A stretch of DNA of 64,000 nt from Parietaria judaica (GCA_954871525.1 OX940864.1:9790001-9854000); one strand, 5' to 3'. Shown: positions 21,961-33,671, numbered from the stretch's first letter. Notes: generated by a model from the sequence alone, not told the origin. A program made the numbers and translations.

Positions 21961-22518
21961 TGTTGGATCCCAATTCACGGATCTGCAAAGAACACGAATA
22001 ACACCAAAGAAATCGAACAGAAAAATAAAGGACACAAACTTTTGGGAGAAGAAATTCTCTTGATTAATAATCGAAGGCAATACAAGAAGATAAACTCAAA
22101 ATTCTAATGGACTCTACTCTACACAATCGACACTTTACAATGTGTACATGCTAGGTTTATATAGCCTCTTGTAGACGGAAACCCTAGCTAACAGAATCGC
22201 ACAAAATCAGGAAACTACCCTAAATAATCTCGCCAAATCTTTGACTTGATTTTTCTTGCTCCTCAAGCTACGCGCCTTCCTTTCTGGGTAGAGTTTCCCT
22301 TTCCTGCCCGGACAGCTTCTCTGTCCCCGAGCTGGCCTGCTCGTCTGCCTCTGGCCGGGCTTGACTTCTATCCGGACGTTCTGCTCGTGTTCACCCGAGC
22401 TGGGCTGAACGGCTGTCCGTCTTCTGTTCTGGTCGGTACCCGGGCTGACTCCTCGCAAGTGTTTCTGCCCGTCCTGGGTTCTGGTCGTCACCCGGACTAA
22501 GTCAAGCTTAAGCTCACA
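21961..22518 (-). repeat. 3' LTR of the copia element
   Basis: On plus coordinates it starts TGTTGGATCC and ends AAGCTCACA. The pol reading frame runs into it. It is near-identical to 25708-26265; the one difference seen is TTAATAATCG here versus TTAATTATCG there. Confidence 0.95.
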
Positions 22519-25500
22519 TTCTCCCCCGTAAGCTTGACTTGCTTCCACTCTCTTCACTCCGAGCAGCTCTCTCATCTCTTCGAACTTGACTCTCCCTAGA
22601 GCCTTAGTAAGAATGTCTGCCCGTTGCTCCCTCGTGTTGACGAACTCCACGATGATCTCTCGCTTCTCCACACACTCACGAATGTAGTGAAACTTCGTGT
22701 CAATGTGTTTGCTCCGTCCATGGAACACTGGATTCTTCATCAACGCAATTGCAGACTTGTTGTCCACGTAGAGAGTAGCTGGTCTCTGCTCGGATCCGGT
22801 CACTTCACTGAGTAGCCCCTTCAACCACATAGCTTGACATGCTGCTGCGGTTGCCGCCATGAACTCTGCTTCGCACGAGGATAGAGCTACTGTCTGCTGC
22901 TTTTGAGACTGCCAGGTGATCAGGTTTCCGTTGAGGTAGAACGCCATCCCTCCGGTACTCTTCCTGTCATCGATATCACCGGCCAGATCACTGTCCGTAA
23001 AGCCGACTAGTACTTCTGCTCCACTTCCTCGGTTGTACTGGATCCCGTAGTCCGTCGTTCCCTTCACGTAACGCAAGATGTGCTTCACCGCCTGCTGGTG
23101 TGCACTCGTGGGCTTCTCCATGTATCGACTGACTATCCCGACTGCGTGTGAAATGTCTGGTCGGGTGTGGGTGAGATACCTCAGGCACCCGATCACGCGT
23201 CTGTACTCCGTGGGATCCACTCTTCTCCCTTCAGCATCCTTCCCGAGCTGCAGCTTCGCCTCCATAGGGTACTTGCTCGAGTTACAGTCCGTCATCTCGA
23301 ACTGTTTAAGGATCTTCTTCGCATAGGCCGACTGCTTCAGCGTAATGCAGTCCTTCTTCTGTTCCACCTCGAGACCAAGGTAGTACGTAAGTAATCCGAG
23401 GTCACTCATCTCGAATTCGGCCATCATCTGCTGCTTGAACCCATCTACGCCTTCTTCGCTGGATCCTGTGACGATCAGGTCGTCCACATACACTCCCACG
23501 ATCAGAGTTTCCTGCCCGGAACTCCTGGTGTAGACTGCCTGCTCGCTCAAGCACTTTGTGAATCCAAGATTCTTCAAGCTCTTGTCAAGGCGGATGTTCC
23601 ACGCTCTTGGTGCTTGTTTTAACCCGTATAAGGCCTTGGATAGCTTGTACACCTTCTGCTCCTTGCCCGTGACGCCGAACCCCTCTGGTTGCTTGACGTA
23701 CACTTCTTCTTCGAGGTCACCGTTTAGGAATGCCGATTTGACATCCAGATGGTGAATTTCCCAACCTCGATGAGCTGCTAGGGCTAGGATGAGTCTGATC
23801 GTGTCCAGTCTTGCTACTGGAGCAAAGACTTCTTCAAAGTCTATGCCTTTCTTCTGCACGTAGCCTTTAGCTACCAGCCTTGCCTTGTGCTTAAGGACAT
23901 TCCCCTCAGTGTCCTTCTTCAGCTTATACACCCACTTCAGGCCGATGGGATTATGACCTTTGGGCAGGTCGGTAAGCTCCCATGTCCTGTTCTTCTCAAT
24001 GGACTCCATCTCCTTCTTCATTGCTTCCTGCCACTCCTGCTCGGCTGCTGCCTCCTGGTAATTGGCTGGTTCTTCTGCACACAACAAAGAAAGTTCCTCC
24101 AGGCTCATCTCCACTTCTTGAGTCTGATCGTAGACGTCTGCTAGAGGTCGAAATCCTCTTGGGCCGTCTTTTATGGAGGAATCTCCCGAGCTGGACGGGC
24201 TGGTCCTGCTCGGACTTGGTGTCCTGGGTGTATCCGGGGTGCTCTCTCCCGGGCTGGATTCCCTCGTCTCTGGCAAGACTGTTCCCGGGCTGGGTGTTCC
24301 GGGCTGATCCTGCTCGGCAACATCCTGGTCGTCTTCGACAATGAACTCCACTGAGTTCTGCTCGGGTTCTCCATTCTCGTCGCGCCAATCCCACTTCGTC
24401 TCCTCTTCGAACACAGCATCTCTGCTCACTTGGAGTCTGCCGCGTCGTGGATCGTAGAGTCTGTGTGCCTTGCTTCCTTCTTCAACGCCAAGGTACACCA
24501 TCTTCTGACTCCGGTCGTCCAGCTTCTTGAGATGTGGCCCCGCAACCTTCACATGTGCGGTGCTCCCGAACACTCTCAAATGTTCTAAGTGGGGTTTCTT
24601 CCCTTTCCACGCCTGGTAGGGAGTACGCTCTCCTAGCGCTTTGGTCGGCAAACGATTGAGCAGGTAGACCGCATGTCTTACTGCTTCTGCCCAAAACCGG
24701 GCTGGAACTTGCATGCTCTTGAGCAAGCTCCTCGCTGTGTTCATCACAGTTCGGTTTCGTCTTTCCACCACGCCATTTTGTTGGGGTGTGTGGGGTGCGG
24801 ACAGGTGACGCTGAATTCCTTCCTGGTCGCAGAACTCTCCGAACTGCTGGGAAGTAAATTCTCCTCCTCGGTCTGTACGTAAGACCTTTAACCTGTGCAC
24901 CGAGCCATTCTCCACGATCTTCTTGAATTTCTTGAAGACCTCAAAGGCTCCGCTCTTTTCCTTAAGCATATAAACCCACATCCAGCGACTGTAATCATCA
25001 ACAAGTAAAAGAAAGTACTTGTTACCTGCCAATGTTGCTGGGGTGACTGGACCACATAGGTCTGCATGCACCAACTGTAAGGGTCTCTCTGCTCGGAATT
25101 TGGCCTTGATCGGAAACGGTATCCTCGCCTGCTTCGCGATCATGCAGCACTCACATAGCTGGTCGGGGTGTTCTATCTTGGGAACCCCGAAGGCCATCTT
25201 CTTCTCGCCCATCATCTTGAGCGCATGAAAATTCACGTGTCCGAGTCGTGCGTGCCAAAGCCAAGCCGGGTCTGCCATCGATGCCATAAGACAGACGGGC
25301 TGGCATGTCTTCAGGAGAATCTTGTAGAGTCTGTTGGGTGTTCGCTCAACCTTCATCAACAGCTCTCCTTCCTTGGTCCACATCTTCAGGTAGGACCCTT
25401 GCAGCAACACCGTGTTCCCGATCTCAGTCATCTGTCCTAGACTGATGATGTTGCTTTTCAACTTCGGGATGAAATACACCTGGGTCATCAGACGCTGGTC

Positions 25501-25827
25501 GCCATTCTTGCACTCGAACAGGATCGACCCTCTGCCTCTGATCTCTACGACTGATCCGTCGCCGAATTTCACGCTGCCCGTGATCTTCTCATCGAGCTCT
25601 TCAAACTTAGCTCGGTTCCCAGTCATGTGGTTGCTTGCGCCGTTGTCAAGGTACCATACGTCGGTACTGACTTTGACTAGTAAATCAATATATATATATA
25701 TATATATTGTTGGATCCCAATTCACGGATCTGCAAAGAACACGAATAACACCAAAGAAATCGAACAGAAAAATAAAGGACACAAACTTTTGGGAGAAGAA
25801 ATTCTCTTGATTAATTATCGAAGGCAA
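22207..25827 (-). CDS. Ty1/copia Pol polyprotein, open but lacking Gag
   Basis: An uninterrupted 1206-codon frame. Residues 1-53 come from the 5' LTR and duplicated flank and are not genuine Pol. Protease: DNGAS (61-65). Integrase: zinc finger H192, H197, C225, C228 and catalytic D256, D319, E355. A Pro/Ser/Thr-rich linker spans about 510-550. Reverse transcriptase runs from about 628, with YVDD at 780-783. RNase H: D945, E986/E988 and D1022 regions. The frame then passes through the polypurine tract and about 100 codons into the 3' LTR before stopping. All catalytic residues I can check are present, so the enzymes could be active if expressed, but no Gag or natural start is present. Confidence 0.93.
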   Translation of the reverse strand: MPSIINQENFFSQKFVSFIFLFDFFGVIRVLCRSVNWDPTIYIYIYIDLLVKVSTDVWYLDNGASNHMTGNRAKFEELDEKITGSVKFGDGSVVEIRGRGSILFECKNGDQRLMTQVYFIPKLKSNIISLGQMTEIGNTVLLQGSYLKMWTKEGELLMKVERTPNRLYKILLKTCQPVCLMASMADPAWLWHARLGHVNFHALKMMGEKKMAFGVPKIEHPDQLCECCMIAKQARIPFPIKAKFRAERPLQLVHADLCGPVTPATLAGNKYFLLLVDDYSRWMWVYMLKEKSGAFEVFKKFKKIVENGSVHRLKVLRTDRGGEFTSQQFGEFCDQEGIQRHLSAPHTPQQNGVVERRNRTVMNTARSLLKSMQVPARFWAEAVRHAVYLLNRLPTKALGERTPYQAWKGKKPHLEHLRVFGSTAHVKVAGPHLKKLDDRSQKMVYLGVEEGSKAHRLYDPRRGRLQVSRDAVFEEETKWDWRDENGEPEQNSVEFIVEDDQDVAEQDQPGTPSPGTVLPETRESSPGESTPDTPRTPSPSRTSPSSSGDSSIKDGPRGFRPLADVYDQTQEVEMSLEELSLLCAEEPANYQEAAAEQEWQEAMKKEMESIEKNRTWELTDLPKGHNPIGLKWVYKLKKDTEGNVLKHKARLVAKGYVQKKGIDFEEVFAPVARLDTIRLILALAAHRGWEIHHLDVKSAFLNGDLEEEVYVKQPEGFGVTGKEQKVYKLSKALYGLKQAPRAWNIRLDKSLKNLGFTKCLSEQAVYTRSSGQETLIVGVYVDDLIVTGSSEEGVDGFKQQMMAEFEMSDLGLLTYYLGLEVEQKKDCITLKQSAYAKKILKQFEMTDCNSSKYPMEAKLQLGKDAEGRRVDPTEYRRVIGCLRYLTHTRPDISHAVGIVSRYMEKPTSAHQQAVKHILRYVKGTTDYGIQYNRGSGAEVLVGFTDSDLAGDIDDRKSTGGMAFYLNGNLITWQSQKQQTVALSSCEAEFMAATAAACQAMWLKGLLSEVTGSEQRPATLYVDNKSAIALMKNPVFHGRSKHIDTKFHYIRECVEKREIIVEFVNTREQRADILTKALGRVKFEEMRELLGVKRVEASQAYGGECELKLDLVRVTTRTQDGQKHLRGVSPGTDQNRRRTAVQPSSGEHEQNVRIEVKPGQRQTSRPARGQRSCPGRKGKLYPERKARSLRSKKNQVKDLARLFRVVS
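22519..22529 (-). promoter_or_regulatory. Polypurine tract
   Basis: On the minus strand ACGGGGGAGAA lies directly against the 3' LTR. It primes plus-strand DNA synthesis in LTR elements and fixes the element's orientation. Confidence 0.85.
25670..25707. repeat. Duplicate of the left genomic flank between pol and the 5' LTR
   Basis: From ACTTTGACTAGTAAATCA through 20 bases of TA, this stretch is identical to 21923-21960, including TA length. It sits where the primer-binding site and gag should be. The junction with pol shares ACTTTGACTAG with the flank, so microhomology could explain the join. Confidence 0.85.
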
Positions 25828-26265
25828 TACAAGAAGATAAACTCAAAATTCTAATGGACTCTACTCTACACAATCGACACTTTACAATGTGTACATGCTA
25901 GGTTTATATAGCCTCTTGTAGACGGAAACCCTAGCTAACAGAATCGCACAAAATCAGGAAACTACCCTAAATAATCTCGCCAAATCTTTGACTTGATTTT
26001 TCTTGCTCCTCAAGCTACGCGCCTTCCTTTCTGGGTAGAGTTTCCCTTTCCTGCCCGGACAGCTTCTCTGTCCCCGAGCTGGCCTGCTCGTCTGCCTCTG
26101 GCCGGGCTTGACTTCTATCCGGACGTTCTGCTCGTGTTCACCCGAGCTGGGCTGAACGGCTGTCCGTCTTCTGTTCTGGTCGGTACCCGGGCTGACTCCT
26201 CGCAAGTGTTTCTGCCCGTCCTGGGTTCTGGTCGTCACCCGGACTAAGTCAAGCTTAAGCTCACA
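25708..26265 (-). repeat. 5' LTR of the copia element
   Basis: It has the same length and ends as the 3' LTR and is followed by TATAT, matching the other side. Confidence 0.95.
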
Positions 26266-26279
26266 TATATATATATCAG

Positions 26280-26327
<48 letters not shown>

Positions 26328-28342
26328 ATAGTGCAACTAGTATATATATAAATATTGAGCACATAGTCCAAAACAGTGGTTGCTCGTGGTTTCTTAACCG
26401 CACGTCGGTCAAGCATCCGTCCTGGAAGCTTGCACGGCGAACTTATTGTAAGCCGCTATTTGTAATATACTGATCACTATAAAAATGATCTCTTGTTCTG
26501 AGATCTCACGCATCATTTGATCTGTTAAATTTAGTAGTTGCACGCATTTTGTTTAGCACTTATAGACAGTTAATTAAATTGAATAACCAAGCTTAACGTG
26601 TGGCTTGTGCTAGTTAAATACATGAAATTTCTGTTCTGGGTATGAAAATATGATTTATTTGAGCTCATTTAGATACAAAATATAAATACCAATTAAACTC
26701 TACATGGACAGAGAATCATATAATATTATCAGAATTTATAGTATACTCAATCATTTACAAAGTGTTTCATCAATAAATCGTTTCAGACCAACAAATTCTT
26801 TTCTCTGAAACCCATTGTACTATATCCATTAAGTTAACAAGTATATATATAATATAAATCAATAAATACATGCAATTACTGAAAGAACCCTAGAACATTT
26901 ACAACTATAAAAATAGATATAAAGTGGTGAAATATTAATTTTACCACAATATTTCAGCTTATTTCTCCAATTAAGAAGACAACCAACATGATGTTAAAAT
27001 CATTAATTCAATTATAATCCTGCAAAATCACAAGCAATCGAATAGGAATATACACTAATTAATTAATGCTATGAGCCAGGATCATTTATCATTATAATTA
27101 GCTGACGAAGGCCAGCATATATATATATATATATATATTAATGTAGGTCATGAAAATTGTTGTACGTAGCTCAGAGAGAATTCTTCAGAAGAAGAAAAAA
27201 ATATATAGTTTTAACAAACACCAAAGAATTAAGAATTTATGATAGTGTTAATAAGATTTATTAATGTACTATATATATATATATAAGATTTCATATATGC
27301 ATCTATATATAACCTTATTTAACACCATTCATTAATAAACTTAATCATAATAGATAATCCAACGATATGTTTTCATTTAGACGAAGCAGCTAGAGGAAAC
27401 CGAGACGAAACCGGGAACTTAAGGGATGAAATAACTACCATATAATATTTAATCTCAATGTGGCTAAGACTAATATCCGAAAGAAAAATCAATGTCACCT
27501 TATTCACACGGCAGAGCCAGACAGAAAATAATTAATCATCTATTTAATTACCTGGAAAAATTTGCAGAACCGTTGTGTTCACAGGAGAGTTCATATGACA
27601 AGGCGGTCACTAACATGTCCCCATGTACGTAAATCAATCACACACGCATAATACATACATGCACATAATATATATACATATACATACTTATATATATGTA
27701 CGTGAAGATGAAGTATAATAAAGGTGTGTGCTGTGAATCGAAATACCGGTTTACACACAAGTAAGAAAGGAAAAGGCTAGGGTTTTTATAGAGATGTAGT
27801 TCCTATTTTGGAAGTATAAGGGGAAAGAGCTACCAATATGGCAAGGGGGACAAAAAAGAGGATTTCATGGAGGGAATCTACATTTAGATAATACCAACCA
27901 ATATATATGTATTTATTGAATAATACCAACCAATATGTATTTATTGAATTTATTTATTTAATATGTCTTGTCTAGTCACACTCAATTCTAGGCTAGAATT
28001 TCTAGCATTCATGCAAGACAACCAATCAATTTGTCCATAACAATAACTTCAATTTCTCTCTCTCCCTCTTAATAAATATATAAGTTATAAGACAAAATGG
28101 CTTATCAATTATTTTCCGAAATGTATTATTAGCTTATTGGTAGGGGAGATTAAAAAGATCAGGAGTGAGACAGCTCAGTCCCATTTGTGATCTTGATATT
28201 ATGAATAATTTCTCCATAAACAAAGATAAGATCCTGAAATTAAAGCTAACAAATGATTTTGTTAGAAAAGAAAAAGTCAATAATATATATATACATATAG
28301 GCCTTGTGGATTAAAATTATGAGAGGAGAGGAGAGGAGAGCT

Positions 28343-28346
<4 letters not shown>

Positions 28347-28376
<30 letters not shown>

Positions 28377-28383
28377 AGGAAGC
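28347..28383 (-). mobile_element. Poly(A)-tail-only retroposon insertion
   Basis: A run of about 29 T plus GAGGAAGC lies between direct repeats GGAGAGCTAGTT (28335-28346 and 28384-28395). On the minus strand this is a short 3' stub with a poly(A) tail and a 12-bp target duplication, as left by a severely 5'-truncated LINE or SINE event. Confidence 0.55.
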
Positions 28384-29021
28384 GGAGAGCTAGTTGGGGA
28401 CAAGAAAAATCAAAGGGCCAAAATAAGCAGGCCATAAATTAGCTAGGAGAGAGAAAGGCTCGTTCTTTTCAAGGAAATATAGGCAAAAGTTACCAACATT
28501 AGATTAATTGGGGTGGCATGGGTCTACAATTTTTATAGAGGCTTAAATACCTAATCTTACGTATCAGGGTTGACAGAAAATTCCGCACAATGACACTACG
28601 GCTATTTGTCTCTTGTCACGTGGACACATTAGTGTCATTGGACAAAAAAATTTAGTCAACCGTAAAACATATCATTAAGTATTTTAGCCGCTATAAAAAA
28701 TGCATTGGACCCATACCGCCCACTTGACCCGCGTCGCGTGATTTTGCCGCTATTCCCCATCTTTTCAGTAACGGCCCTTCTCTCTCTGTTTCCCGGCCCG
28801 AAGAAACTCAGATTCTACATGTCTCATATCATATTCTCCGACGAAACTGCATTTCATATGATATACCATGGTGCACGAAGATCGAAAGAAAACCTACACA
28901 TGTACTTTCAAAGCAACAAAACAAATAAATGAAGACATAATAAACAAGAAAAATAGAGAAGGAGAACCACTAAAAGAAATCAATGCAAGTAGGGGAAAAG
29001 AGTACTACTACTAAGATGTTT

Positions 29022-29041
29022 GAATAAAAAAAAAAAAAAAG
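29022..29041 (+). mobile_element. Second poly(A)-only insertion
   Basis: GAATA plus about 15 A lies between AGTACTACTACTAAGATGTT (from 29001) and AGTACTAAGATGTTT (from 29042). It resembles the insertion at 28347. Slippage in a duplicated segment is an alternative. Confidence 0.35.
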
Positions 29042-29647
29042 AGTACTAAGATGTTTTGGTACACTTCCCAAGTAAAACTCCCACGATAAAATATTCCATG
29101 TTTTTACTTTAATAAATTATCAAATCGAATCCAATGGAATTATTAGGTAAATGTTAAAACAAACATGAATGCTAGCTGATTGTTCACTAGGTATAATTTT
29201 ACATCTTAAATAAGAAGTAAAAAACATGTAAGAAAAAAATAAACAAATACTTAAGTTTACTCAACAAACCTTAAGACAATAATATTTTTTTTTTTGCTTC
29301 CCATTAAACCTATATAATAATGCAATGAAACAAAAATACAAATATAATTATATGAATATATATATGTCTGTGTGTATCAAAAAATAGGCCACATAATTCA
29401 AGAACAAAAATAAGACCAAACTTACCTAGAAAAACAGAAGACGAGGCATTTAGTGCAACAAACAACCAAAACAAGATGAGCCCATTTCATGCATATATTT
29501 CAAAGAGATTCACGAAGATATTACCATATATATCATCTCATCATATATGAATAACGAAACAGGCACTACTAAAAAAAACTTTGATCTTCTTGATAATCAT
29601 CATCGTCATCATCAAGCATTGAAAGAGTATTTTATAATAAATATATA

Positions 29648-32600
29648 TCAGAAGTCATGAGAGTGATGGTGGTACATTGTAGGGTTCAGATGATGATGGT
29701 GATGCTGCTGCTGCTGCTGATGGTGGTGGTGGTGATGGTCCCTCTGCGACCCACTGCTGTGGCTGCTGCTGTCGTGATCCTGCTCAGCCCCGCCATGCCC
29801 CATCGGTGCCGACGCCCCGAGGTTGAGGTACACGAGGCGCGAGTCGATGTTCCCGTCGTCGCAGCTCATTGGCGGGTAAATCATCCCCGAGGAAGCTGCA
29901 TTGTTGTTGTTTCCGCCGCTATTCGCGTTGTTATTCTCGTTGTTGTCGTTGTTTTGGTTGCTGTTGCTCTCCTCGCGCGAGAGCACCAATGCAGCCGACT
30001 GCACGAGCTCGAGGCAGAGCCGGAGCTTGTTTGGCTCGATGTGTGTCAACCCCGGAACGGCGCCTTTGAAGAGGAAGTCCGAGGTTAGGGTTCGTAGCAC
30101 GTCGAGTGGTGTGACGCCATCGACGGTTCGGACGTTCGGGTCAGCATGGTGGTCGAGGAGGACAGCTACCATGTCGGGTGAGACCATCTCCGACGCAACA
30201 TGAAGCGGGGTTTTCCCTGCCGGACCGGCTGGGAAATTAACATCCCCAGCCCCAAGCTCGAGCAGCGCCTTCACGACCTCCCGACTGCAATTCTCGACGG
30301 CGTAGTGGAGAGCAAGTGCATCATCGAGGTTGAGCCCCTCGCCCATAACCATGAGCTTGACGAGCTCGACGTCGGAGGAGTCGAGCGCGCGGCGCATGCG
30401 CCGGATCTTCTGGTCCTCGAGCTCGGCGCCAGCACCGAGGTCGTGCTGCAGGAGGTGGTGGTGGTGGTGCGCATGGTGATGGTGGTGGTGCTGGGCAGCA
30501 GAGCGCCGGGCGAGCGAGGACTTGAGGCGGAGCTCCTCGATCTTGGCGACGACGTCAAGAGGGAGGTGTTTGGCGAGGACTTCCGGGGGTAGGCCGGACT
30601 TGGCGACGAGGTGGGAGCACGTGGTCCAGAGCTGGTGCATGTCTTGCTTCCTTGAGGCCAACAGGACTTTCATCACGTCTTCGATTGAAGCCTTCTCCAC
30701 CATGCTTGCCAGTTGCTTCTGCACAATTCATCACAATATTATATATACCTATTTTCCATATATTATAATATATGTATTTTTAAAAAAGTTTAAAAAACAC
30801 AAACTCATATTTGTATAATATATACAATGTTGTATTTTTTTCTTCTTCGGAATTTTTCATCTCCATTTTTCATATATAATTGGGAAGTTCTCGATAAGAC
30901 GATCTAGATTATTTAGCCGATAATAACTTAAACTGGATAGAGAAAAGAAAAGAAAAAAACGGAATCATCAACATTATGTTTATATAGTGATTCAAATAAA
31001 GAGTACAAAGCTCAAGATACAAAATGTTAGGTCTGATTTCATAAAATAAATATAAAGTCTGAAAAATACTAGATCAACAAAAAAAGGGATAAACATATAT
31101 AAATATATCGAAATAAAGTTATTAGGAGAAATGAGAACGTGTTAAATGTTAATGATGGAATAGGTTAATATTTATGTGATTAGATATTCTAACCTTCATT
31201 GTGTGACACTCACTCCTAATAATCATATATATATGTATATATATATAAGTCTGAAAAATACTAGATCAACAAAAAAAAAAAAGATAACATATATAAATAT
31301 ATCGAAATAAAGTTATTAGGAGAAATGAGAACGTGTTAAATGTTAATGATGGAATAGGTTAATATTTATGTGATTAGATATTCTAACCTTCATTGTGTGA
31401 CACTCACTCCTAATAATCATATATATATATATATATATGATCGCAATGTAGTGAGAAATGAGACTATATGTATCGGTAATTAGTGGAATCGAATAGGGCA
31501 CACATAAATGCGAGAGAATAATAAGATTAGATGTTTTATATTCTTGTGTGGAAATTATTTGATGTATTATGTATAGTAGTAGGGTCTCTCTCCTTTCTCT
31601 TTCTTTTTCTTTTCTTTTTGTGGGTGAAGTTTTTGTTGAGATTTTCCCAGTCTCAGAACCCATATGAGGAAAGTGATCAACCATTTCTTCTTCTATTATT
31701 CATCGACACTGTCGAGACAAGACTGAGAGATCTGACTGAAGAAACTGATCAGAGATGTTACATGAATTTGACATATACTAATATATGATCATCCCAATAA
31801 GAAGAAGATGAGGATGATGATAATGATGATTGAGAAGGAAGTGAAGTGAAGTGAGGTGAGTGATTGATGAGATCTCATCTTGAAATGACACATGGAAATG
31901 GAGTAAAATACTAACACTTTCGTTAACCTTGGGATTATGCGATCAATCACCAGAACCAACACAGAAACTCTTAAAATAGAAAAATCCCACATGAATAAAA
32001 GAGGGTAATTAAAAAAAATCACAACTTCAAAGGAATGGAAAAACTGTCGAAAAGTCGATTGCTTCGTCGAGATTCCCGGACCCGTAAGACTATACACTAC
32101 AGTCACCGGTCAAGACTCGTCGGTCTATCTAAAAAAAAGACTTGAGTCGCAAGATTCGAACTCTCGTGACATCCAAAGAAAAATCGAAAAACAGTCGTTT
32201 ATCGAGAGAAGAGCCTCGGAACAAAGACACTGCTACGAGGGCGAGCCGAGCGGGCAATGTGAGACTTGTATCCCCGAGATACAAGGTTCAATCCCGAAGC
32301 GGCACCAATGTTTAAAATTCTCATGACACCGGAAAATTAGAGGGAATTATAAAACCCACCTGAGTGAGCAAGGCAAGGTGTTCGACGCCAAAGGCACGGG
32401 CGGCGGCGAGCGTGTCCAGCGCGAGGTCGACGGCGGAGGTGCAATGCGTGTGCCAGCAGCCGCGCTCGCCGCAGTTGGGCCGCGGCTCGTGCTTCTGTGG
32501 CACGATCGACACCTGCCCGCTGTACAGGAACTGGAGGAGGAGCAGGAACACCTCGTAGCCCACCGAATTCACGGGGATGACCCCTGCCCGAGCCCCGCCC

Positions 32601-32809
32601 GAGGCTGCGCCGAGGATGCCCGGCGGCGCGGGGTCGGGGCCGCAGAAGAACTTGCGGAAGAAGAGGCTGCGGGCCGCCAGGATGCAGCGGTGCGCGTGGA
32701 CGATGCGCCCCTCGACGCTGAACGCGACGTCGCTGAAGGCCTGCCCGTTGATCAGAAGGTTCAAGTAGTCCAGCGAGAGAGACCTCAGAGACTCCTCCAA
32801 GCTGCCCAT
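29648..32809 (-). CDS. BOP: BLADE-ON-PETIOLE-type BTB/ankyrin protein (NPR5/NPR6 clade)
   Basis: Two exons on the minus strand (32809-32360 and 30718-29648, GT/AG, phase 0) encode 506 aa. BOP proteins are transcriptional co-regulators that act with TGA bZIP factors, and as CUL3 adaptors, in leaf, petiole, nodule and abscission-zone patterning. BTB/POZ begins at MGSLEESLRSLSLDYLNLLI and FSDVAFSVEGRIVHAHR. CGERGCWHTHC is the zinc-binding motif typical of the clade. The NPR1-like region is at about 150-220 (KQLASMVEKASIEDVMKVLL), ankyrin repeats at about 250-365 (LALHYAVENCSREVVKALL, KTPLHVASEMV, GVTPLDVL). Two His-rich stretches (about 227-238 and 478-493, the second with Gln) are prominent. 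The tail keeps GMIYPPMS and RLVYLNLG. The start at 32809 is chosen by family N-terminus over an upstream in-frame ATG at 32857. The intron is 1641 bp with a tandem duplication. Confidence 0.96.
31055..31430. repeat. Tandem duplication of about 190 bp in the BOP intron
   Basis: AAGTCTGAAAAATACTAGAT starts at 31055 and again at 31247 (period 192). The copies are nearly identical through CACTCACTCCTAATAATCAT and differ mainly in poly(A) and TA length, so the duplication is recent. Confidence 0.9.
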
Positions 32810-32863
32810 GATGATGATAATATGTATTGAAGGTTTTAGTGCTGCGATTCCGAGCAAATATGA

Positions 32864-32976
32864 TGAGGGTGTTTTAGTAATTGGGAGGATCGGAGGAAGG
32901 CGTTGGTGGGTTCATCGTAGTTTGGAGGGTGTTTTAGTAAGTTGGAGGGTTTGGGGAAGACATTGATGGGTTCATC
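32864..32976. repeat. Tandem duplication in the BOP 5' leader
   Basis: GAGGGTGTTTTAGTAA occurs near 32864 and 32925, each followed by a similar 35-bp stretch ending GGGTTCATC (period about 61). It lies 55-170 bp upstream of the start codon. Confidence 0.7.
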
Positions 32977-33079
32977 TTGCTGATCATGAAGAAGAAGAAG
33001 GAAGGAGATAGTGTTGGGTTGTTCTTTAAGAGATTCTTTGTCTGAATGGGAGTAATGTGTTGTGTTGATAGATATTTTT

Positions 33080-33084
<5 letters not shown>

Positions 33085-33119
<35 letters not shown>
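33085..33119 (-). promoter_or_regulatory. (GA)n/(CT)n tract in the BOP leader or promoter
   Basis: About 17 GA repeats, reading CT on the coding strand, about 280 bp before the ATG. Such tracts bind BBR/BPC GAGA factors in plants and are common in 5' UTRs of developmental genes. The role here is inferred. Confidence 0.5.
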
Positions 33120-33120
<1 letters not shown>

Positions 33121-33150
33121 AATTTGGGTGGCTGTTCTGGGCGGCTGAGG

Positions 33151-33158
33151 TATTTAAA
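33151..33158 (-). promoter_or_regulatory. Possible TATA box of the BOP gene
   Basis: TTTAAATA on the minus strand lies about 30 bp upstream of the CT-rich stretch, which suits a transcription start near 33120. It is a weak single-site call. Confidence 0.3.
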
Positions 33159-33252
33159 AAAGAAAATCCATAGGGGAGAAATAAATAAAGTAATCGATTT
33201 TGGGATTATTTTATTGGTATGGTTTTTTAGTTATCATTGGTTATAAAAATAT

Positions 33253-33260
33253 TATATATG

Positions 33261-33324
<64 letters not shown>
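33253..33324. repeat. (TA)n microsatellite
   Basis: A long TA tract upstream of the BOP gene, interrupted by a few other bases at its left end. Confidence 0.95.
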
Positions 33325-33327
<3 letters not shown>

Positions 33328-33332
33328 ATATA

Positions 33333-33671
33333 GGGATAACTGCGGTAAAGGTACCATTTTTTTTATATAAATAGCGTGGCATGCTCGTAAGCTTTCGATT
33401 ACGCTGATTAAACCCATTCATTAAAAAGTCGCATTTAACAGAATTTACACGTGTTTTCTTCGAATCGAGGTATTTAACATGAAAAAAAAAAATCTCAAAA
33501 TGTGAAAAACTATGTGTGAATTTGAGTTGTATACGTGTAAACCCGAAACATTAATGGAGATACATGAGATTTAATCAGTCGAACCAAACTTCATGACGTG
33601 GGATATTTAATCAACGCAAATATATATGCTGCGTTATTTTGGAAAATTTTGGTATTTAAATGCAATTATCC
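33333..33671. mobile_element. Degenerate fold-back MITE
   Basis: The left end GGGATAACTGCGGTAAAGGT pairs imperfectly with the right end, whose complement starts GGATAATTGCATTTAAATAC; internal GCGTGGCATG and ACGCAGCATA blocks also pair. No clear target duplication. It resembles an old member of the fold-back group at 43991. Confidence 0.4.

Larger units (their letters stand above)
21961..26265 (-). mobile_element. Ty1/copia LTR retrotransposon lacking gag
   Basis: Two 558-bp LTRs (21961-22518 and 25708-26265), TG...CA bounded, with only one difference noticed by eye, enclose pol on the minus strand. The outer flanks are TATAT on both sides within TA repeats. A polypurine tract abuts the left LTR, which is therefore the 3' LTR. 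Next to the right (5') LTR there is no primer-binding site and no gag; instead a copy of the left genomic flank is present. This is a young but rearranged copy. Confidence 0.92.
26266..29647. other. Intergenic DNA between the copia element and the BOP gene
   Basis: About 3.4 kb of AT-rich sequence downstream of the BOP gene, containing TA microsatellites (26284-26324, 27117-27139) and two poly(A/T) insertions listed separately. A frame at 28705-28932 shows no family motif. No gene is supported. Confidence 0.45.

Noticed and set aside
24171..24419. Alternative frames within the copia pol linker
   Set aside because: They overlap the 1206-codon Pol frame and carry no motif.
28705..28932. 75-codon frame downstream of the BOP gene
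   Set aside because: No recognisable motif or exon structure.
29657..30592. Plus-strand frames opposite BOP exon 2
   Set aside because: Antisense shadows of the His-codon and ankyrin coding sequence; no domain recognised.
32220..32310. tRNA-like stretch in the BOP intron (GGTTCAATCCC, box-B-like, after GAGCCGAGCGGG)
   Set aside because: The T-stem pairs only about two bases and no acceptor stem was found; at best a SINE relic without visible ends.
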